From NCBI GenBank assembly GCA_964483775.1, contig CAZADA010000002.1, positions 1 to 64,000 on the forward strand: 64,000 nucleotides of DNA, read 5' to 3'. The position numbers and the translations under genes are program-made. Under the pieces are notes generated by a model. It saw only the letters and a list, made by a program, of their open reading frames with translations. It did no database searches and was not told where the DNA came from. Origin of the DNA: CAZADA01 sp964483775. GTDB lineage: Bacteria > Pseudomonadota > Alphaproteobacteria > Caulobacterales > Maricaulaceae. Each line of letters opens with the position of its first letter. Position 1 is the first letter of the stretch. Shown piece after piece: positions 1 through 8,376 of this stretch.

Positions 1-1
1 C

Positions 2-109
2 GACGCCGAACCCGCCCGCGAAACGTCTGGCCGCGGGCGCCACCCCGAAGCGATCCGCGCCGCCGGCCCCACCGTGCGCACAGACCTCGGCAAGCAGGCG
101 CACGCTTAA
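2..109 (+). CDS. C-terminal end of a DUF2849-type protein (partial)
   Basis: An open frame enters from the left edge and stops with TAA at 107-109, 33 bases before the cysI-like start. The visible tail has a run like AIRAAGPTVR followed by DLGKQA, which resembles the end of DUF2849 proteins. In Alphaproteobacteria these are commonly encoded directly upstream of the sulfite/nitrite reductase hemoprotein, so position and sequence agree. Only 35 residues are visible, so the family call rests on a short match plus context. Function of the family is unknown; it is presumed to accompany sulfate assimilation. Confidence 0.5.
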   Translation, partial: DAEPARETSGRGRHPEAIRAAGPTVRTDLGKQAHA

Positions 110-142
110 GGCGCCCCCTCCTCAGGAAACGGATCGATATCG

Positions 143-1783
143 ATGTACCGCTACGATGAATTTGATGCGACCATGGTGCGCGAGCGCGTGTCCCAGTTCC
201 GGGGCCAGGTGGAGCGCCGCCTCGCCGGCGACATCACCGAAGAGGCGTTCAAGCCCCTGCGCCTCATGAACGGCCTCTATCTGCAGCTGCACGCCTACAT
301 GCTACGCGTCGCGATTCCCTACGGCACGCTCAACGCGCGCCAGATGCGCAAGCTCGCCCATGTCGCGCGCGTATACGACAAGGGGTACGGACATTTCACA
401 ACGCGCCAAAACATTCAGAACAACTGGCCGGCTCTCGTCGACGTCCCCGATATTCTCGACACGCTCGCCGAAGACGAGATGCACGCGATCCAGACCTCGG
501 GCAACTGCATCCGCAACGTCACCACCGACCAGTTCGCAGGCGCGGCGGCCGATGAGATCGAGGACCCGCGCCCCTGGTGCGAGGTGATCCGTCAGTGGTC
601 GACCTTCCACCCCGAGTTTTCGTTCCTGCCGCGCAAATTCAAGATCGCGGTCACCGGCAGCCCGCATGATCGCGCCGCCATTGGCGCGCACGATATTGGC
701 ATCCGATTGGTGAAGAACGAAGCGGGCGAGGTCGGGTTTGAAATCCACGCTGGCGGCGGCCAGGGCCGCACCCCCCGCATCGCTGTCAAGCTCAATGAGT
801 TCGTCGCCCAAGAGGACCTGCTCGCTTATCTGACGGCGATTTTGCGGGTCTACAATCTTGCCGGCCGCCGCGACAACAAGTTCAAGGCCCGCATCAAGAT
901 CCTGGTCGAAGAAACCGGCCCGGCCGAGTTCGCCCGCCAGGTAGAGGACGAGTTCGCCCGCATTCGCGGCGGCGAGCTGGTCGTGCCACGCGAAGAAATC
1001 GAGCGGATTGCGGCGTTTTTCACCAATCCCCCGTCCGACGACCGCGCCGAGCCCGCCCATGATGCGCCCGGCTACGCGGCGTGGCGCGCGCAAAACGTGA
1101 AGGCGCACAAGGTCCAAGGCCGGGTGAGCATCGCACTCTCACTCAAGCCCTATGGCGGCGCGCCCGGCGATGCGACCGCCGATCAGATGGACAAGATCGC
1201 CGACCTCGCCGACCGATACGCCGAGGGCGAAATCCGCGTCACCAAAGAGCAGAACCTGATCTTGCCCCACGCGCGCGCGGCCGACCTGCCCACGATCTAC
1301 GAGGCGTTGCACGCCCTCAATCTCGCCACCCCCAATGCGGGCCTTGCCAGCGACATCGTCTCCTGCCCCGGTCTTGATTACTGCAACCTCGCCAACACCC
1401 GTTCCATCCCCATCGCCCAGGCCGTCTCCACCGCGCTGAAACAGGAGGGGCTCGACGAGGAAGCCGGCGATTTGACCATCAAGATTTCCGGCTGCATCAA
1501 CGCCTGCGGCCACCATCACGTCGCCAACATCGGCGTGCTTGGCGTGGAAAAACGCGGCGACGAGTTCTACCAGCTCACCCTCGGCGGCGTGGCCGACGGC
1601 GACACCGCCATCGGCAAGATCCTCGGTCCGGCTTTGGCGTCCGCCGATCTTGTCGCCGCCATCCTCACGATCGTGCGCACCTACATCGACGCGCGGCGCG
1701 ATGAGGAAGAAACCTTCATCCAAACCCTGACCCGCCTTGGGCCGGAACCCTTCAAGGAGGCCGTGTATGGCGCCCCTCACTGA
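143..1783 (+). CDS. cysI: Nitrite/sulfite reductase hemoprotein (CysI-like)
   Basis: A 546-residue siroheme/[4Fe-4S] reductase that reduces sulfite to sulfide (or nitrite to ammonia) with six electrons in the cytoplasm. The iron-sulfur/siroheme ligand motifs are intact: CPGLDYC gives Cys408 and Cys414, and SGCINACG gives Cys451 and Cys455. The N-terminal half carries the usual ferredoxin-like repeat, with THFTTRQNIQ-type siroheme-binding sequence near residue 85 (here HFTTRQNIQ). It sits first in a tight run with a DUF934 gene and a ferredoxin-NADP reductase, which probably supplies electrons. Neighbours favour sulfite as substrate, but sulfite and nitrite reductases of this family cannot be told apart safely by eye. 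Confidence 0.9.
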   Translation: MYRYDEFDATMVRERVSQFRGQVERRLAGDITEEAFKPLRLMNGLYLQLHAYMLRVAIPYGTLNARQMRKLAHVARVYDKGYGHFTTRQNIQNNWPALVDVPDILDTLAEDEMHAIQTSGNCIRNVTTDQFAGAAADEIEDPRPWCEVIRQWSTFHPEFSFLPRKFKIAVTGSPHDRAAIGAHDIGIRLVKNEAGEVGFEIHAGGGQGRTPRIAVKLNEFVAQEDLLAYLTAILRVYNLAGRRDNKFKARIKILVEETGPAEFARQVEDEFARIRGGELVVPREEIERIAAFFTNPPSDDRAEPAHDAPGYAAWRAQNVKAHKVQGRVSIALSLKPYGGAPGDATADQMDKIADLADRYAEGEIRVTKEQNLILPHARAADLPTIYEALHALNLATPNAGLASDIVSCPGLDYCNLANTRSIPIAQAVSTALKQEGLDEEAGDLTIKISGCINACGHHHVANIGVLGVEKRGDEFYQLTLGGVADGDTAIGKILGPALASADLVAAILTIVRTYIDARRDEEETFIQTLTRLGPEPFKEAVYGAPH

Positions 1784-2165
1784 CACGCTCGACCGCTCAA
1801 GCGTAACGACCCACGTGGAAGTCAACGGCGCAACCCCGGTCGAAGATGCGCTGGAGCGCATTCACAACGCCGCCCGCGTCGCCATCCGCTTCGACACATT
1901 CTCCGACGGCCGCGGCTTTTCCCTGGCCGTACATCTGCGCGAGCGCGGGTTCGCCGGTGAGTTGATCGCCGTGGGCGATTTGCTCCCCGACCAGCTTGGC
2001 TTTCTCCAACGCAGCGGCTTTGACCGCATTGAATCTGAGAGCCATCCCGACAGCCCACGATGGCGCCGCGCTGGATTTTCGCGCGTCTACCAGCCGTCCG
2101 TGGGCGATGCGGCGTCGCAGAGCCCCGCCTTTGCCTTGCGCGCCGCCGCCCGTCGCGCCAAGTAG
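1767..2165 (+). CDS. DUF934 family protein of the sulfite reduction operon
   Basis: A 132-residue protein overlapping the end of the cysI-like gene by 17 bases. The start is set by a strong ribosome binding site AAGGAGG (1754-1760) six bases before ATG 1767. The central part, with FDTFSDGRGFSLAVHLRE and GDLLPDQLGFLQRSGFD, is the typical DUF934 signature. DUF934 proteins are found almost only next to cysI/cysH and are thought to assist sulfite reductase or its electron supply, but the biochemical role is not established. The C-terminal 30 residues (Ala/Arg-rich) look unstructured. Confidence 0.85.
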   Translation: MAPLTDTLDRSSVTTHVEVNGATPVEDALERIHNAARVAIRFDTFSDGRGFSLAVHLRERGFAGELIAVGDLLPDQLGFLQRSGFDRIESESHPDSPRWRRAGFSRVYQPSVGDAASQSPAFALRAAARRAK

Positions 2166-2180
2166 GGGAGCCGTTAACCG

Positions 2181-3032
2181 ATGAGCATCGCCGAATTGAC
2201 CACCGACCTCCCCAGCGCCACCGAGCCCGCCGTCATCGACCAGGGCGCGACCTTCGCCTGCCGCGTCCTCAGCGTACAGCATTATACCGACACGCTGTTT
2301 TCCTTCCGCGTCGCACGCCCAGACACGTTTCGCTTCCGCGCCGGCGAGTTTGTCATGATCGGCCTGCCGCCCGCCGAAGGAGAGACGCGCCCGGTCCTAC
2401 GCGCTTACTCGGTGGCCAGCCCCACCTGGGACGAAGAGCTCGAGTTTTACTCCATCAAAGCGCCGGGCGGCGCGCTCACCACGCGCCTGAAAGAAATCAA
2501 GCCCGGCGACCGTGTGCTGGTCGGGCGCAAGCCCACCGGCACCCTCGTCACTGATGCGCTCAAGCCCGGCAAGCGGCTCTACCTGCTGTCGACGGGCACG
2601 GGCGCGGCCCCCTTCGCCAGCCTCATTCGTGAACCCGAGGTCTATGACCTGTTCGACGAGGTGGTCTTCACCCACACTTGCCGCACTGCGCCTGAGCTGA
2701 CCTACACCGAAGATCTCGTCGCCGCGGTCAAGGACGACCCGCTCGTGGGCGACATGGCGAGCCAGCGCCTGGTCTATTTCAACTCGGTCACCCGTGATGC
2801 GGGACCTCGCACGGGGCGCATCACCGACCTGATCACAAGCGGGGATCTGTTCGCCCAGATCAATCGCCCGCCGCTCGATGCTGAGCATGACCGCGTCATG
2901 ATCTGCGGGAGCGCCGCCATGCTCGCTGACCTGAAGGCCATCTGCGAACACGCCGGGTTCACCGAGGGATCCAACGCGCGCCCCGGTGAGTTCGTCATCG
3001 AACGCGCCTTCGCCGGCGAGGGGATCGACTAG
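2181..3032 (+). CDS. fpr: Ferredoxin--NADP reductase
   Basis: A 283-residue FAD enzyme moving electrons between NADPH and ferredoxin or flavodoxin. The FAD site RAYSVASP is followed by the typical LEFYSIKAPGGALTTRL, the NADP pocket is GTGAAPFASL, and a late MICGSAAM matches the family C-terminal lobe. A ribosome binding site AGGGGAG lies about ten bases before ATG 2181, 15 bases after the DUF934 stop. It is longer than E. coli Fpr by about 30 residues, mostly an N-terminal extension. The operon position suggests it feeds the CysI-like reductase. Its TAG stop shares the tetramer CTAG (3029-3032) with the stop of the convergent gene. Confidence 0.9.
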   Translation: MSIAELTTDLPSATEPAVIDQGATFACRVLSVQHYTDTLFSFRVARPDTFRFRAGEFVMIGLPPAEGETRPVLRAYSVASPTWDEELEFYSIKAPGGALTTRLKEIKPGDRVLVGRKPTGTLVTDALKPGKRLYLLSTGTGAAPFASLIREPEVYDLFDEVVFTHTCRTAPELTYTEDLVAAVKDDPLVGDMASQRLVYFNSVTRDAGPRTGRITDLITSGDLFAQINRPPLDAEHDRVMICGSAAMLADLKAICEHAGFTEGSNARPGEFVIERAFAGEGID

Positions 3033-4183
3033 CGCCGCCCGTGCCGCCAGCGCACATGGTCGGGGGTCACATCGTCAAGTGACGCACATCCCATCAGCGC
3101 CATGTCGCGTTCCACTTCGCTGGCCAGGATGGAGATCACGCGGGCCACGCCAGCTTCACCGGCCGCCGCCAGGCCATAGAGATAGGGTCGCCCAAAGGAA
3201 ACGCCGCGCGCACCCAATGCGATGGCTTTGAGCACATCCCCGCCGCGCCGCACGCCGCTGTCAAGAATGACCTCCAACCGATCCCCCACCGCGTCCATCA
3301 CCTCGGGCAACACGTCGAACGGGGAGGGCGCAGCATCCAGTTGCCGCCCGCCATGATTGGAGAGGATCACCGCGCTGGCGCCGATCTCGGCCGCGCGCAT
3401 CGCGTCGCGTGGCGACAACAGCCCCTTAACGGCGAACGGGCCGTCCCATGCCTCGACCATCCGGGCCGCATCCTGCCAGGTTACTGCGGGAGTGAAGAGT
3501 TTGTTGATTTGACGCGCATCGCCGCCGCCCCATTTCTCCGAGGCGAAGTTGGCGATCGTCGGCGTGTAGCCGGTGAGATAGTCCCACACCCAACGCGGAT
3601 GCAGCGCAAAACTGACAAAGCTCCGCGCTGAAAAGGTGGGAGGCACGGTCATGCCCGTGCGCAAGTCGGTCTCCCGGTTGCCATGCACAGGCACATCGAC
3701 GGTGAGGATCAACGCATGCACGCCCGTCGCCTTGGCCCGCGCGATGACCTCAGCGTTCAGCCCCGCGTCGCGAAACACATAGATCTGGAAGAACAGCGGG
3801 TTGGCGCTCAGCGCGGCGATATCTTCGATGGTGGCGCTGCCGACCGAGGACAGCGAGTAAGGAATGCCCGCGGCGGCGGCAGCGCGCGCCACCGGGAATT
3901 CGCCTTGGCGGTGGAACAAACGGTTAAAGCCCGTCGGCCCCAAAAAGAAGGGCCACGAGGAGGGCGCGCCCAACAGAGTTGTCGAGGCGTCCACCGCGCT
4001 CACATCCCGCAAGAGTTGGGGGACGAGCTGAGCCTCGCCGAACGCGGCGCGGTTGCGCGCCAGGGCGACGTGGTCCTCCGCCCCGCCATCGAGATAGCCG
4101 CGCGGCGCCGCGGGCAGGCGCTTCAGCCCGGCGCGGCGCGCGTCGTCCAGATTGACCCATCGGCGAACGGTCGAGGCGCCCAT
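3029..4183 (-). CDS. FMN-dependent alpha-hydroxyacid oxidase/dehydrogenase (LldD-like)
   Basis: A 384-residue TIM-barrel flavoenzyme that oxidises an alpha-hydroxy acid such as L-lactate, mandelate or glycolate to the keto acid. The catalytic stretch SNHGGRQLD carries His277 and Arg280, the FMN-phosphate loop is DSGVRRGGD (308-316), and FFQIYV near 131 matches the FMN-binding strand. The first ATG at 4183 overlaps the stop of the upstream kinase gene as TGATG, so translation is probably coupled. A lactate dehydrogenase is possible, but substrate specificity cannot be read from the sequence. Being coupled to a two-component kinase gene is unusual for this family. Confidence 0.85.
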   Translation of the reverse strand: MGASTVRRWVNLDDARRAGLKRLPAAPRGYLDGGAEDHVALARNRAAFGEAQLVPQLLRDVSAVDASTTLLGAPSSWPFFLGPTGFNRLFHRQGEFPVARAAAAAGIPYSLSSVGSATIEDIAALSANPLFFQIYVFRDAGLNAEVIARAKATGVHALILTVDVPVHGNRETDLRTGMTVPPTFSARSFVSFALHPRWVWDYLTGYTPTIANFASEKWGGGDARQINKLFTPAVTWQDAARMVEAWDGPFAVKGLLSPRDAMRAAEIGASAVILSNHGGRQLDAAPSPFDVLPEVMDAVGDRLEVILDSGVRRGGDVLKAIALGARGVSFGRPYLYGLAAAGEAGVARVISILASEVERDMALMGCASLDDVTPDHVRWRHGRR

Positions 4184-5568
4184 CACGGGTTTGCGCTCGA
4201 TGCGGCCTGGGGAAACTCCAATCGAAAGGACGCCCCGCCAAGGTCAGACGATCCCAGCGTCACCCGCCCGCCGTGGGCGCGCATAATGTGCCGCGCAAGG
4301 CTCAGCCCCACGCCAGCCCCGCCAGCCTTTGTGGTGAAGAAGGGCAAAAAAATCTGGTCGCGCAGGTCTTCGGCGACGCCAGACCCATCGTCCTCAACCC
4401 GCACCCAAGCGCCGCCGTCGCCAAGATCGCTGACGCCACGATCGCTGAGGCCCGGACCGCCATCGCCCACGCTCACCCGGACACGCCCGCCCTCACCAGC
4501 GGCGTCACGGGCGTTCGACACAAGATTGGTGAGCGCCTGGGCGATGAGGTCATCGTCGGCGAACACTTCGATCGGGCCTTGGGGCGCAACCCAGTCCAGC
4601 TCCACGCCGCGTTCGCCCAACGCCTCGCGCCAGGATCGCGTGACGCTCAAAGCAAGGTCCGATAAGTCGGTGCGCCGGGGATTGGGCGTGGGGGTCGCCA
4701 ACGTCGCCCGATACCCCTCGACGAACCGCATCAGCCCCTGGCCCCGGCGCGAAGCGGCCGCCAACGCCTCGCGCGCCTCATTAAGCGTTTCGCCATCGCC
4801 GGCCCGAGCGTCATCCTTCGCCAACAAACGGTCCTGCGCCGCGTGGTTCAACGCCAAGATTGCGGTCAGCGCATTCATGATTTCGTGGCTGAGCACCCGC
4901 GCCATGGTGCGCCAGGCCTGTAGCTCGGCTCCTTCCAGCGCGCCGTCAACATCTTCAACGCTGATCAAGACGCGGTCATCATCCGCCACCCGCCAGGGCG
5001 CGCGCCGCACCGCGATTCGCCGTCGCCCGCCAGGCAAATCCGCGCTGACAAACACCGTGTCGGCCGCGTCCAGCGTCATCGCGTCCTGAAACGCGCGACC
5101 AAAATCACCGTAGCGAGCAACCCCCTCGCTTGCGCGCCGCCCAAACAGACGTTCAGCGGCCGAGTTCAACAACACAAAGCCCCCCTCGCGCGCCTCCAGC
5201 AGGGCGAGGGGGCTGTTCTGGATCAAAGCGTGCAGCGCGGCGCTTTCGCGCTCGCGCGCGACATGCTCGTCGCTGAGTTGGGTGGTCGCCTTGGCAAACG
5301 CCGCAGCCATCGCGCGCTCACTGGCCCGTTCGGGCAACCAGCGCACAGGATCCCCGGCGGCGACCGCGCTGGCAAACGCCTCCATACGCACCTCCAACCG
5401 GCGCACCTGGCGCATCAGGTCAACGACGAGGGCTGCGCCAAGACCCACCGCCAGCAACGAGGCCACATACGCTTCGCTTGCGATCAACACGTGGCCGGCG
5501 ATCAATAAGGCGCCCGCTGCAGCCGCCGCCCGAGCCGCCAGGCTCCATGCGTGACGATCAAAGCCCAT
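4183..5568 (-). CDS. Sensor histidine kinase (NtrY/AtoS-like)
   Basis: A 461-residue inner-membrane kinase partnered with the regulator encoded just upstream. Two hydrophobic segments (about 12-30 and 33-50) are separated by only a few residues, so there is almost no periplasmic sensor. A PAS-like region follows (about 112-210), then the H box SHEIMNAL with phosphoacceptor His228, N box NLVSNARDA (Asn352), and ATP-lid boxes VEDDGSGVA (391-399) and GAGVGLSLA (417-425). About 20 Gly/Asp-rich residues are inserted between the N and D boxes (near 368-388). The start overlaps the regulator's stop by 11 bases. Kinases of this type commonly accompany MacAB-like transporter genes, as here. Confidence 0.85.
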   Translation of the reverse strand: MGFDRHAWSLAARAAAAAGALLIAGHVLIASEAYVASLLAVGLGAALVVDLMRQVRRLEVRMEAFASAVAAGDPVRWLPERASERAMAAAFAKATTQLSDEHVARERESAALHALIQNSPLALLEAREGGFVLLNSAAERLFGRRASEGVARYGDFGRAFQDAMTLDAADTVFVSADLPGGRRRIAVRRAPWRVADDDRVLISVEDVDGALEGAELQAWRTMARVLSHEIMNALTAILALNHAAQDRLLAKDDARAGDGETLNEAREALAAASRRGQGLMRFVEGYRATLATPTPNPRRTDLSDLALSVTRSWREALGERGVELDWVAPQGPIEVFADDDLIAQALTNLVSNARDAAGEGGRVRVSVGDGGPGLSDRGVSDLGDGGAWVRVEDDGSGVAEDLRDQIFLPFFTTKAGGAGVGLSLARHIMRAHGGRVTLGSSDLGGASFRLEFPQAASSANP

Positions 5569-6901
5569 ACTTTTCGATCCTGCGGTAGAGGGCGGGTCGC
5601 GACAGCCCCAGCGTCTTGGCGGCCTGGCTCAGATTGCCATCGGCGTCTCGGATCGCGCGGGCGAGGGCGGCGCGCTCCAGGCCCTCCAGCGTCCCGGGGC
5701 CAGCCCCGTCTGGCGTGACCGCTTCGGCCTCATCGTCAAAGTCGCCGGCCAGCAATTCCGGTCCGCGCCCCAAAATCACCGCCCGCTCGCACGCGTGTTC
5801 CAGCTGGCGCACATGGCCAGGCCAAGGCAACGCGGAGAGGGCGGCGAGCGCTGCGTCCGACGCGGAGAGCTCAGCGCGCCCGTGTTTGGCGGCGAAACGA
5901 TCGACAAAGGCGCTCACCAAGCCGGGAATGTCGTCGCGCCGTTCGCCCAAACCCGGCACGCGCACGACGATCGTGCTCAACGCGTAGTGCAGCTCGGGCG
6001 CCAGCACAGTGGCGACATCCTGCGCCTCACCGGTCGCCGCCGCGACAATCCGCACATCCAACGGTTGGGGCGTGTGCGCGCCCAACGGGGTCAGCGAGCC
6101 TTCGGTCATCAGTTGAACCAGCCGGCGTTGCAGCGCCTCGTTGGCGCTCGTCACGCCCTTGAGGAACACCGTGCCGTGCTCCGCGGCCGCCAAGCGCCCC
6201 GCACGGTCGGCGTGGGCGCCGTCAAAAGCGCCGCGCACATGGCCAAACAGGTCCGCCTCGGCGGCCTCATCGGGAAGAGCGCTAACATCGATGGTGACAA
6301 ATGGCCCGTGCGCGCGGTTTGAAGCCTCATGGACCGCGCGCGCCGCCACGCTTTTCCCACTGCCGTTGGGCCCGGTGATCAAGACAGCCGCGTCCGTCGG
6401 TCCAGCCCTCGCCACCGTGTCCCAAACCGCGCGCATGGCCGCGCTTTCCCCCCGCACCACGCCCGCGCTCGGGTTGGCGCTCGACAGGGCCTGGCGGCGC
6501 CAGCGCGCCGAGTCCTGGCGCGCACGACCCAGCTCGGCCGCCGCGCGCACGGCTGCGATGAGTTTGTCCGGCTCCCAAGGCTTAATGAGATAATCGGCGG
6601 CGCCGCGCCGCATCGCTTCGACCGCGACGTCGATCTCGCCATAGGCGGTCATGCACACCACCGCAGGGCCCGGCGCATCCGCGCCAATCCGGTCAACCCA
6701 CGACAGGCCCGTTGAACCGTCGCGTTCCTGGGGACCGTAATTCATGTCCAACAGCACAGCATCGCAGGGCGTTTTGGCCAACACGCCGGGAATGGCCTGC
6801 GGCGTATCGGCCATTGAGACCGTCTCAAAATGAGGCTTGAGCAACAGCTTGGCGGCGTGCAGCACGTCCAAATCGTCGTCGACAATCAGCACCGCGTTCA
6901 T
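5558..6901 (-). CDS. NtrC-family response regulator with degenerate sigma-54 AAA+ domain
   Basis: A 447-residue protein: receiver domain (phosphoacceptor Asp52, Lys107), AAA+ domain (about 145-380) and Fis-type helix-turn-helix (404-447, SQAAKTLGLSRPALYRRIEK). The longer frame reaches 6988, but ATG 6901 begins directly at MNAVLIVDDD. Walker A (GPNGSGKS, 177-184) is kept. However the GAFTGA loop reads GAFDGA (224-229), Walker B reads VFLKG where family members have LFLDE, and the FRxDLxYRL segment reads APELHYAL, losing both arginine-finger positions. ATP hydrolysis and sigma-54 remodelling are therefore doubtful (inference); it may work as a direct DNA-binding regulator. It forms an operon with the kinase and is divergent from the MacAB-like transporter. 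Confidence 0.85.
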   Translation of the reverse strand: MNAVLIVDDDLDVLHAAKLLLKPHFETVSMADTPQAIPGVLAKTPCDAVLLDMNYGPQERDGSTGLSWVDRIGADAPGPAVVCMTAYGEIDVAVEAMRRGAADYLIKPWEPDKLIAAVRAAAELGRARQDSARWRRQALSSANPSAGVVRGESAAMRAVWDTVARAGPTDAAVLITGPNGSGKSVAARAVHEASNRAHGPFVTIDVSALPDEAAEADLFGHVRGAFDGAHADRAGRLAAAEHGTVFLKGVTSANEALQRRLVQLMTEGSLTPLGAHTPQPLDVRIVAAATGEAQDVATVLAPELHYALSTIVVRVPGLGERRDDIPGLVSAFVDRFAAKHGRAELSASDAALAALSALPWPGHVRQLEHACERAVILGRGPELLAGDFDDEAEAVTPDGAGPGTLEGLERAALARAIRDADGNLSQAAKTLGLSRPALYRRIEKYGL

Positions 6902-6974
6902 GGCTGTTCGATTCCGGACACTAGGGTGACCGCCAGCGTACAAGTCGCCCCCAACCGCTGACAACGCCTGACGC

Positions 6975-6989
6975 CATGTCATTGACATG
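6975..6989. promoter_or_regulatory. Perfect palindrome in the regulator/transporter intergenic region
   Basis: CATGTCA-T-TGACATG is a perfect inverted repeat with 7-base arms. A further half-site ATGTCA lies at 7028-7033. It sits between the divergent regulator gene (start 6901) and the adaptor gene (start 7072), the expected place for an operator of the adjacent Fis-type regulator. Binding is inferred. Confidence 0.5.
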
Positions 6990-7071
6990 TAAGCAATTTC
7001 GCAATTCCGAAGGCGTCCGCCATCCTTATGTCAGGTCGAAAGAACACTGCCAGCGATCAAGGAGCCCCACG

Positions 7072-8349
7072 ATGACCAGTCCCACCTCCGTCTCCAGCCC
7101 GGACGCCATGGATCGCCCCATTGCGCGCCGGCCCTGGGGACGTTGGGCCGCCTTGGCGACCATGGTCCTGCTCGTCGGCGGATTCGCCGTCCATCTCATG
7201 ACCCGGACAACCGGCAGCGCCGTGCGCATCAACGAGGATGGGCTCACCATCAGCCAAGTTGAAGTCGGCGTGTTTGAGGATTTCATCCCATTGCGCGGCC
7301 GGGTCACGCCGGAGCGCACGGTGTTTCTCGACGCCGTTGAGGGCGGACGGGTGGAGGAGATCCTGGTTGAGGACGGCGCTGACGTGACGGCTGACCAGCT
7401 CCTGGTGCGCTTATCCAACCCCCAACTGCAACTCGACGTGATTGCGCGCGAAACCGCTGTCGCCGAGCAGTTAAACAATCTTCGCTCCCAGGAACTGGAG
7501 CTGTCGCGCACACAATTGAACTATCGCCAACAATTGGTGGACATTGAATACAACATCACCCGGCTCACCCGCCTGGTTGAGCGCTACACCAGCTTGGAAA
7601 GCGCCTCGATCCCCGAAGCGCAAATCCAAGACGCCCAAGACGAACTCGCCTACAATCAGCGCCGTCGCGCCGTCCTGATCGAAAGCCAAGACGTCGACAT
7701 CCAGCTGCAACAAACCCAGATGGTGCAGCTGCAAAACAGCACCTCCCAACTGGAAAGCAATTTGGACATCGCCCGGCGCAATCTCGATGCGCTCAATGTT
7801 CGCGCGCCGGTCGCTGGGCGTTTGACCGCGCTCAACGCCGAGATCGGCCAATCCCTGGCCGCCGGTGAGCGGCTGGGTCAGGTCGACAGCCCCAACGCGT
7901 TCAAGATCGTCGCCGACATCGACGAGTTTTACCTCGACCGCGTTGCTGCGGGCCAAACCGCGCGGATGGAGGTGGATGGGCAGACCTACACCTTGCGGCT
8001 GGGTCGCGTGGATCCGCAGGTCGATGGCGGCTTGTTCACCGTTGAGTTGTTTTTCACCGGTCAGCCGCCAGCCAATCTGCGCCGCGGCCAGACCATCCAA
8101 ACCCGACTGACCTTGGGTGACAACCAAGACGGTCTGATCCTGCCCCTTGGCCCCTTCCACAATGAAACCGGCGGACGTTGGGTGTTTGTGGTGTCGCCCG
8201 ACGGGGCCGAAGCGGTTCGCCGCACGGTCGTGATGGGGCGCCGCAACACCCGTTTTGTCGAGGTCATTGAAGGGCTTGAGCCTGGTGAGGCGGTGATCAC
8301 CTCGTCCTACGGGCGCTACGAGGGCTTTGACCGCGTCGTCCTTCAGTAA
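7072..8349 (+). CDS. HlyD/MacA-type periplasmic adaptor subunit
   Basis: A 425-residue adaptor linking the MacB-like permease to an outer-membrane channel. The frame is open back to 6976, but ATG 7072 has an AAGGAG ribosome site (7059-7064) and gives a short cytoplasmic N-terminus followed by one membrane segment (about residues 24-44). A lipoyl/barrel-sandwich half (LRGRVTPERT, VEEILVEDGADVTADQLLVRL) is followed by a long alpha-helical hairpin (about 125-230) rich in Gln/Leu, then the second half (LNVRAPVAGRLTALNAEIGQSL) and beta-barrel domains. It is the first gene of a three-gene transporter operon. The substrate is unknown; related systems export peptides, lipids or antibiotics. Confidence 0.85.
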   Translation: MTSPTSVSSPDAMDRPIARRPWGRWAALATMVLLVGGFAVHLMTRTTGSAVRINEDGLTISQVEVGVFEDFIPLRGRVTPERTVFLDAVEGGRVEEILVEDGADVTADQLLVRLSNPQLQLDVIARETAVAEQLNNLRSQELELSRTQLNYRQQLVDIEYNITRLTRLVERYTSLESASIPEAQIQDAQDELAYNQRRRAVLIESQDVDIQLQQTQMVQLQNSTSQLESNLDIARRNLDALNVRAPVAGRLTALNAEIGQSLAAGERLGQVDSPNAFKIVADIDEFYLDRVAAGQTARMEVDGQTYTLRLGRVDPQVDGGLFTVELFFTGQPPANLRRGQTIQTRLTLGDNQDGLILPLGPFHNETGGRWVFVVSPDGAEAVRRTVVMGRRNTRFVEVIEGLEPGEAVITSSYGRYEGFDRVVLQ

Positions 8350-8376
8350 ACAGTCAGTCAGTCATGGAGAAAGAGA

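Noticed and set aside
3683..5089. Long forward open frame (468 codons) opposite the kinase and oxidase genes
   Set aside because: It lies wholly antisense to two genes with intact motifs; such frames are common in GC-rich DNA and its translation is low-complexity Arg/Ser/Pro-rich.
6902..7071. Sigma-54 promoter before the adaptor gene
   Set aside because: No convincing GG-N10-GC element was found, in line with the degenerate activator domain of the regulator.
8350..8362. Short CAGT triplication (CAGTCAGTCAGTC) between adaptor and ATPase genes
   Set aside because: Only 13 bases in a spacer; no structure or function suggested.
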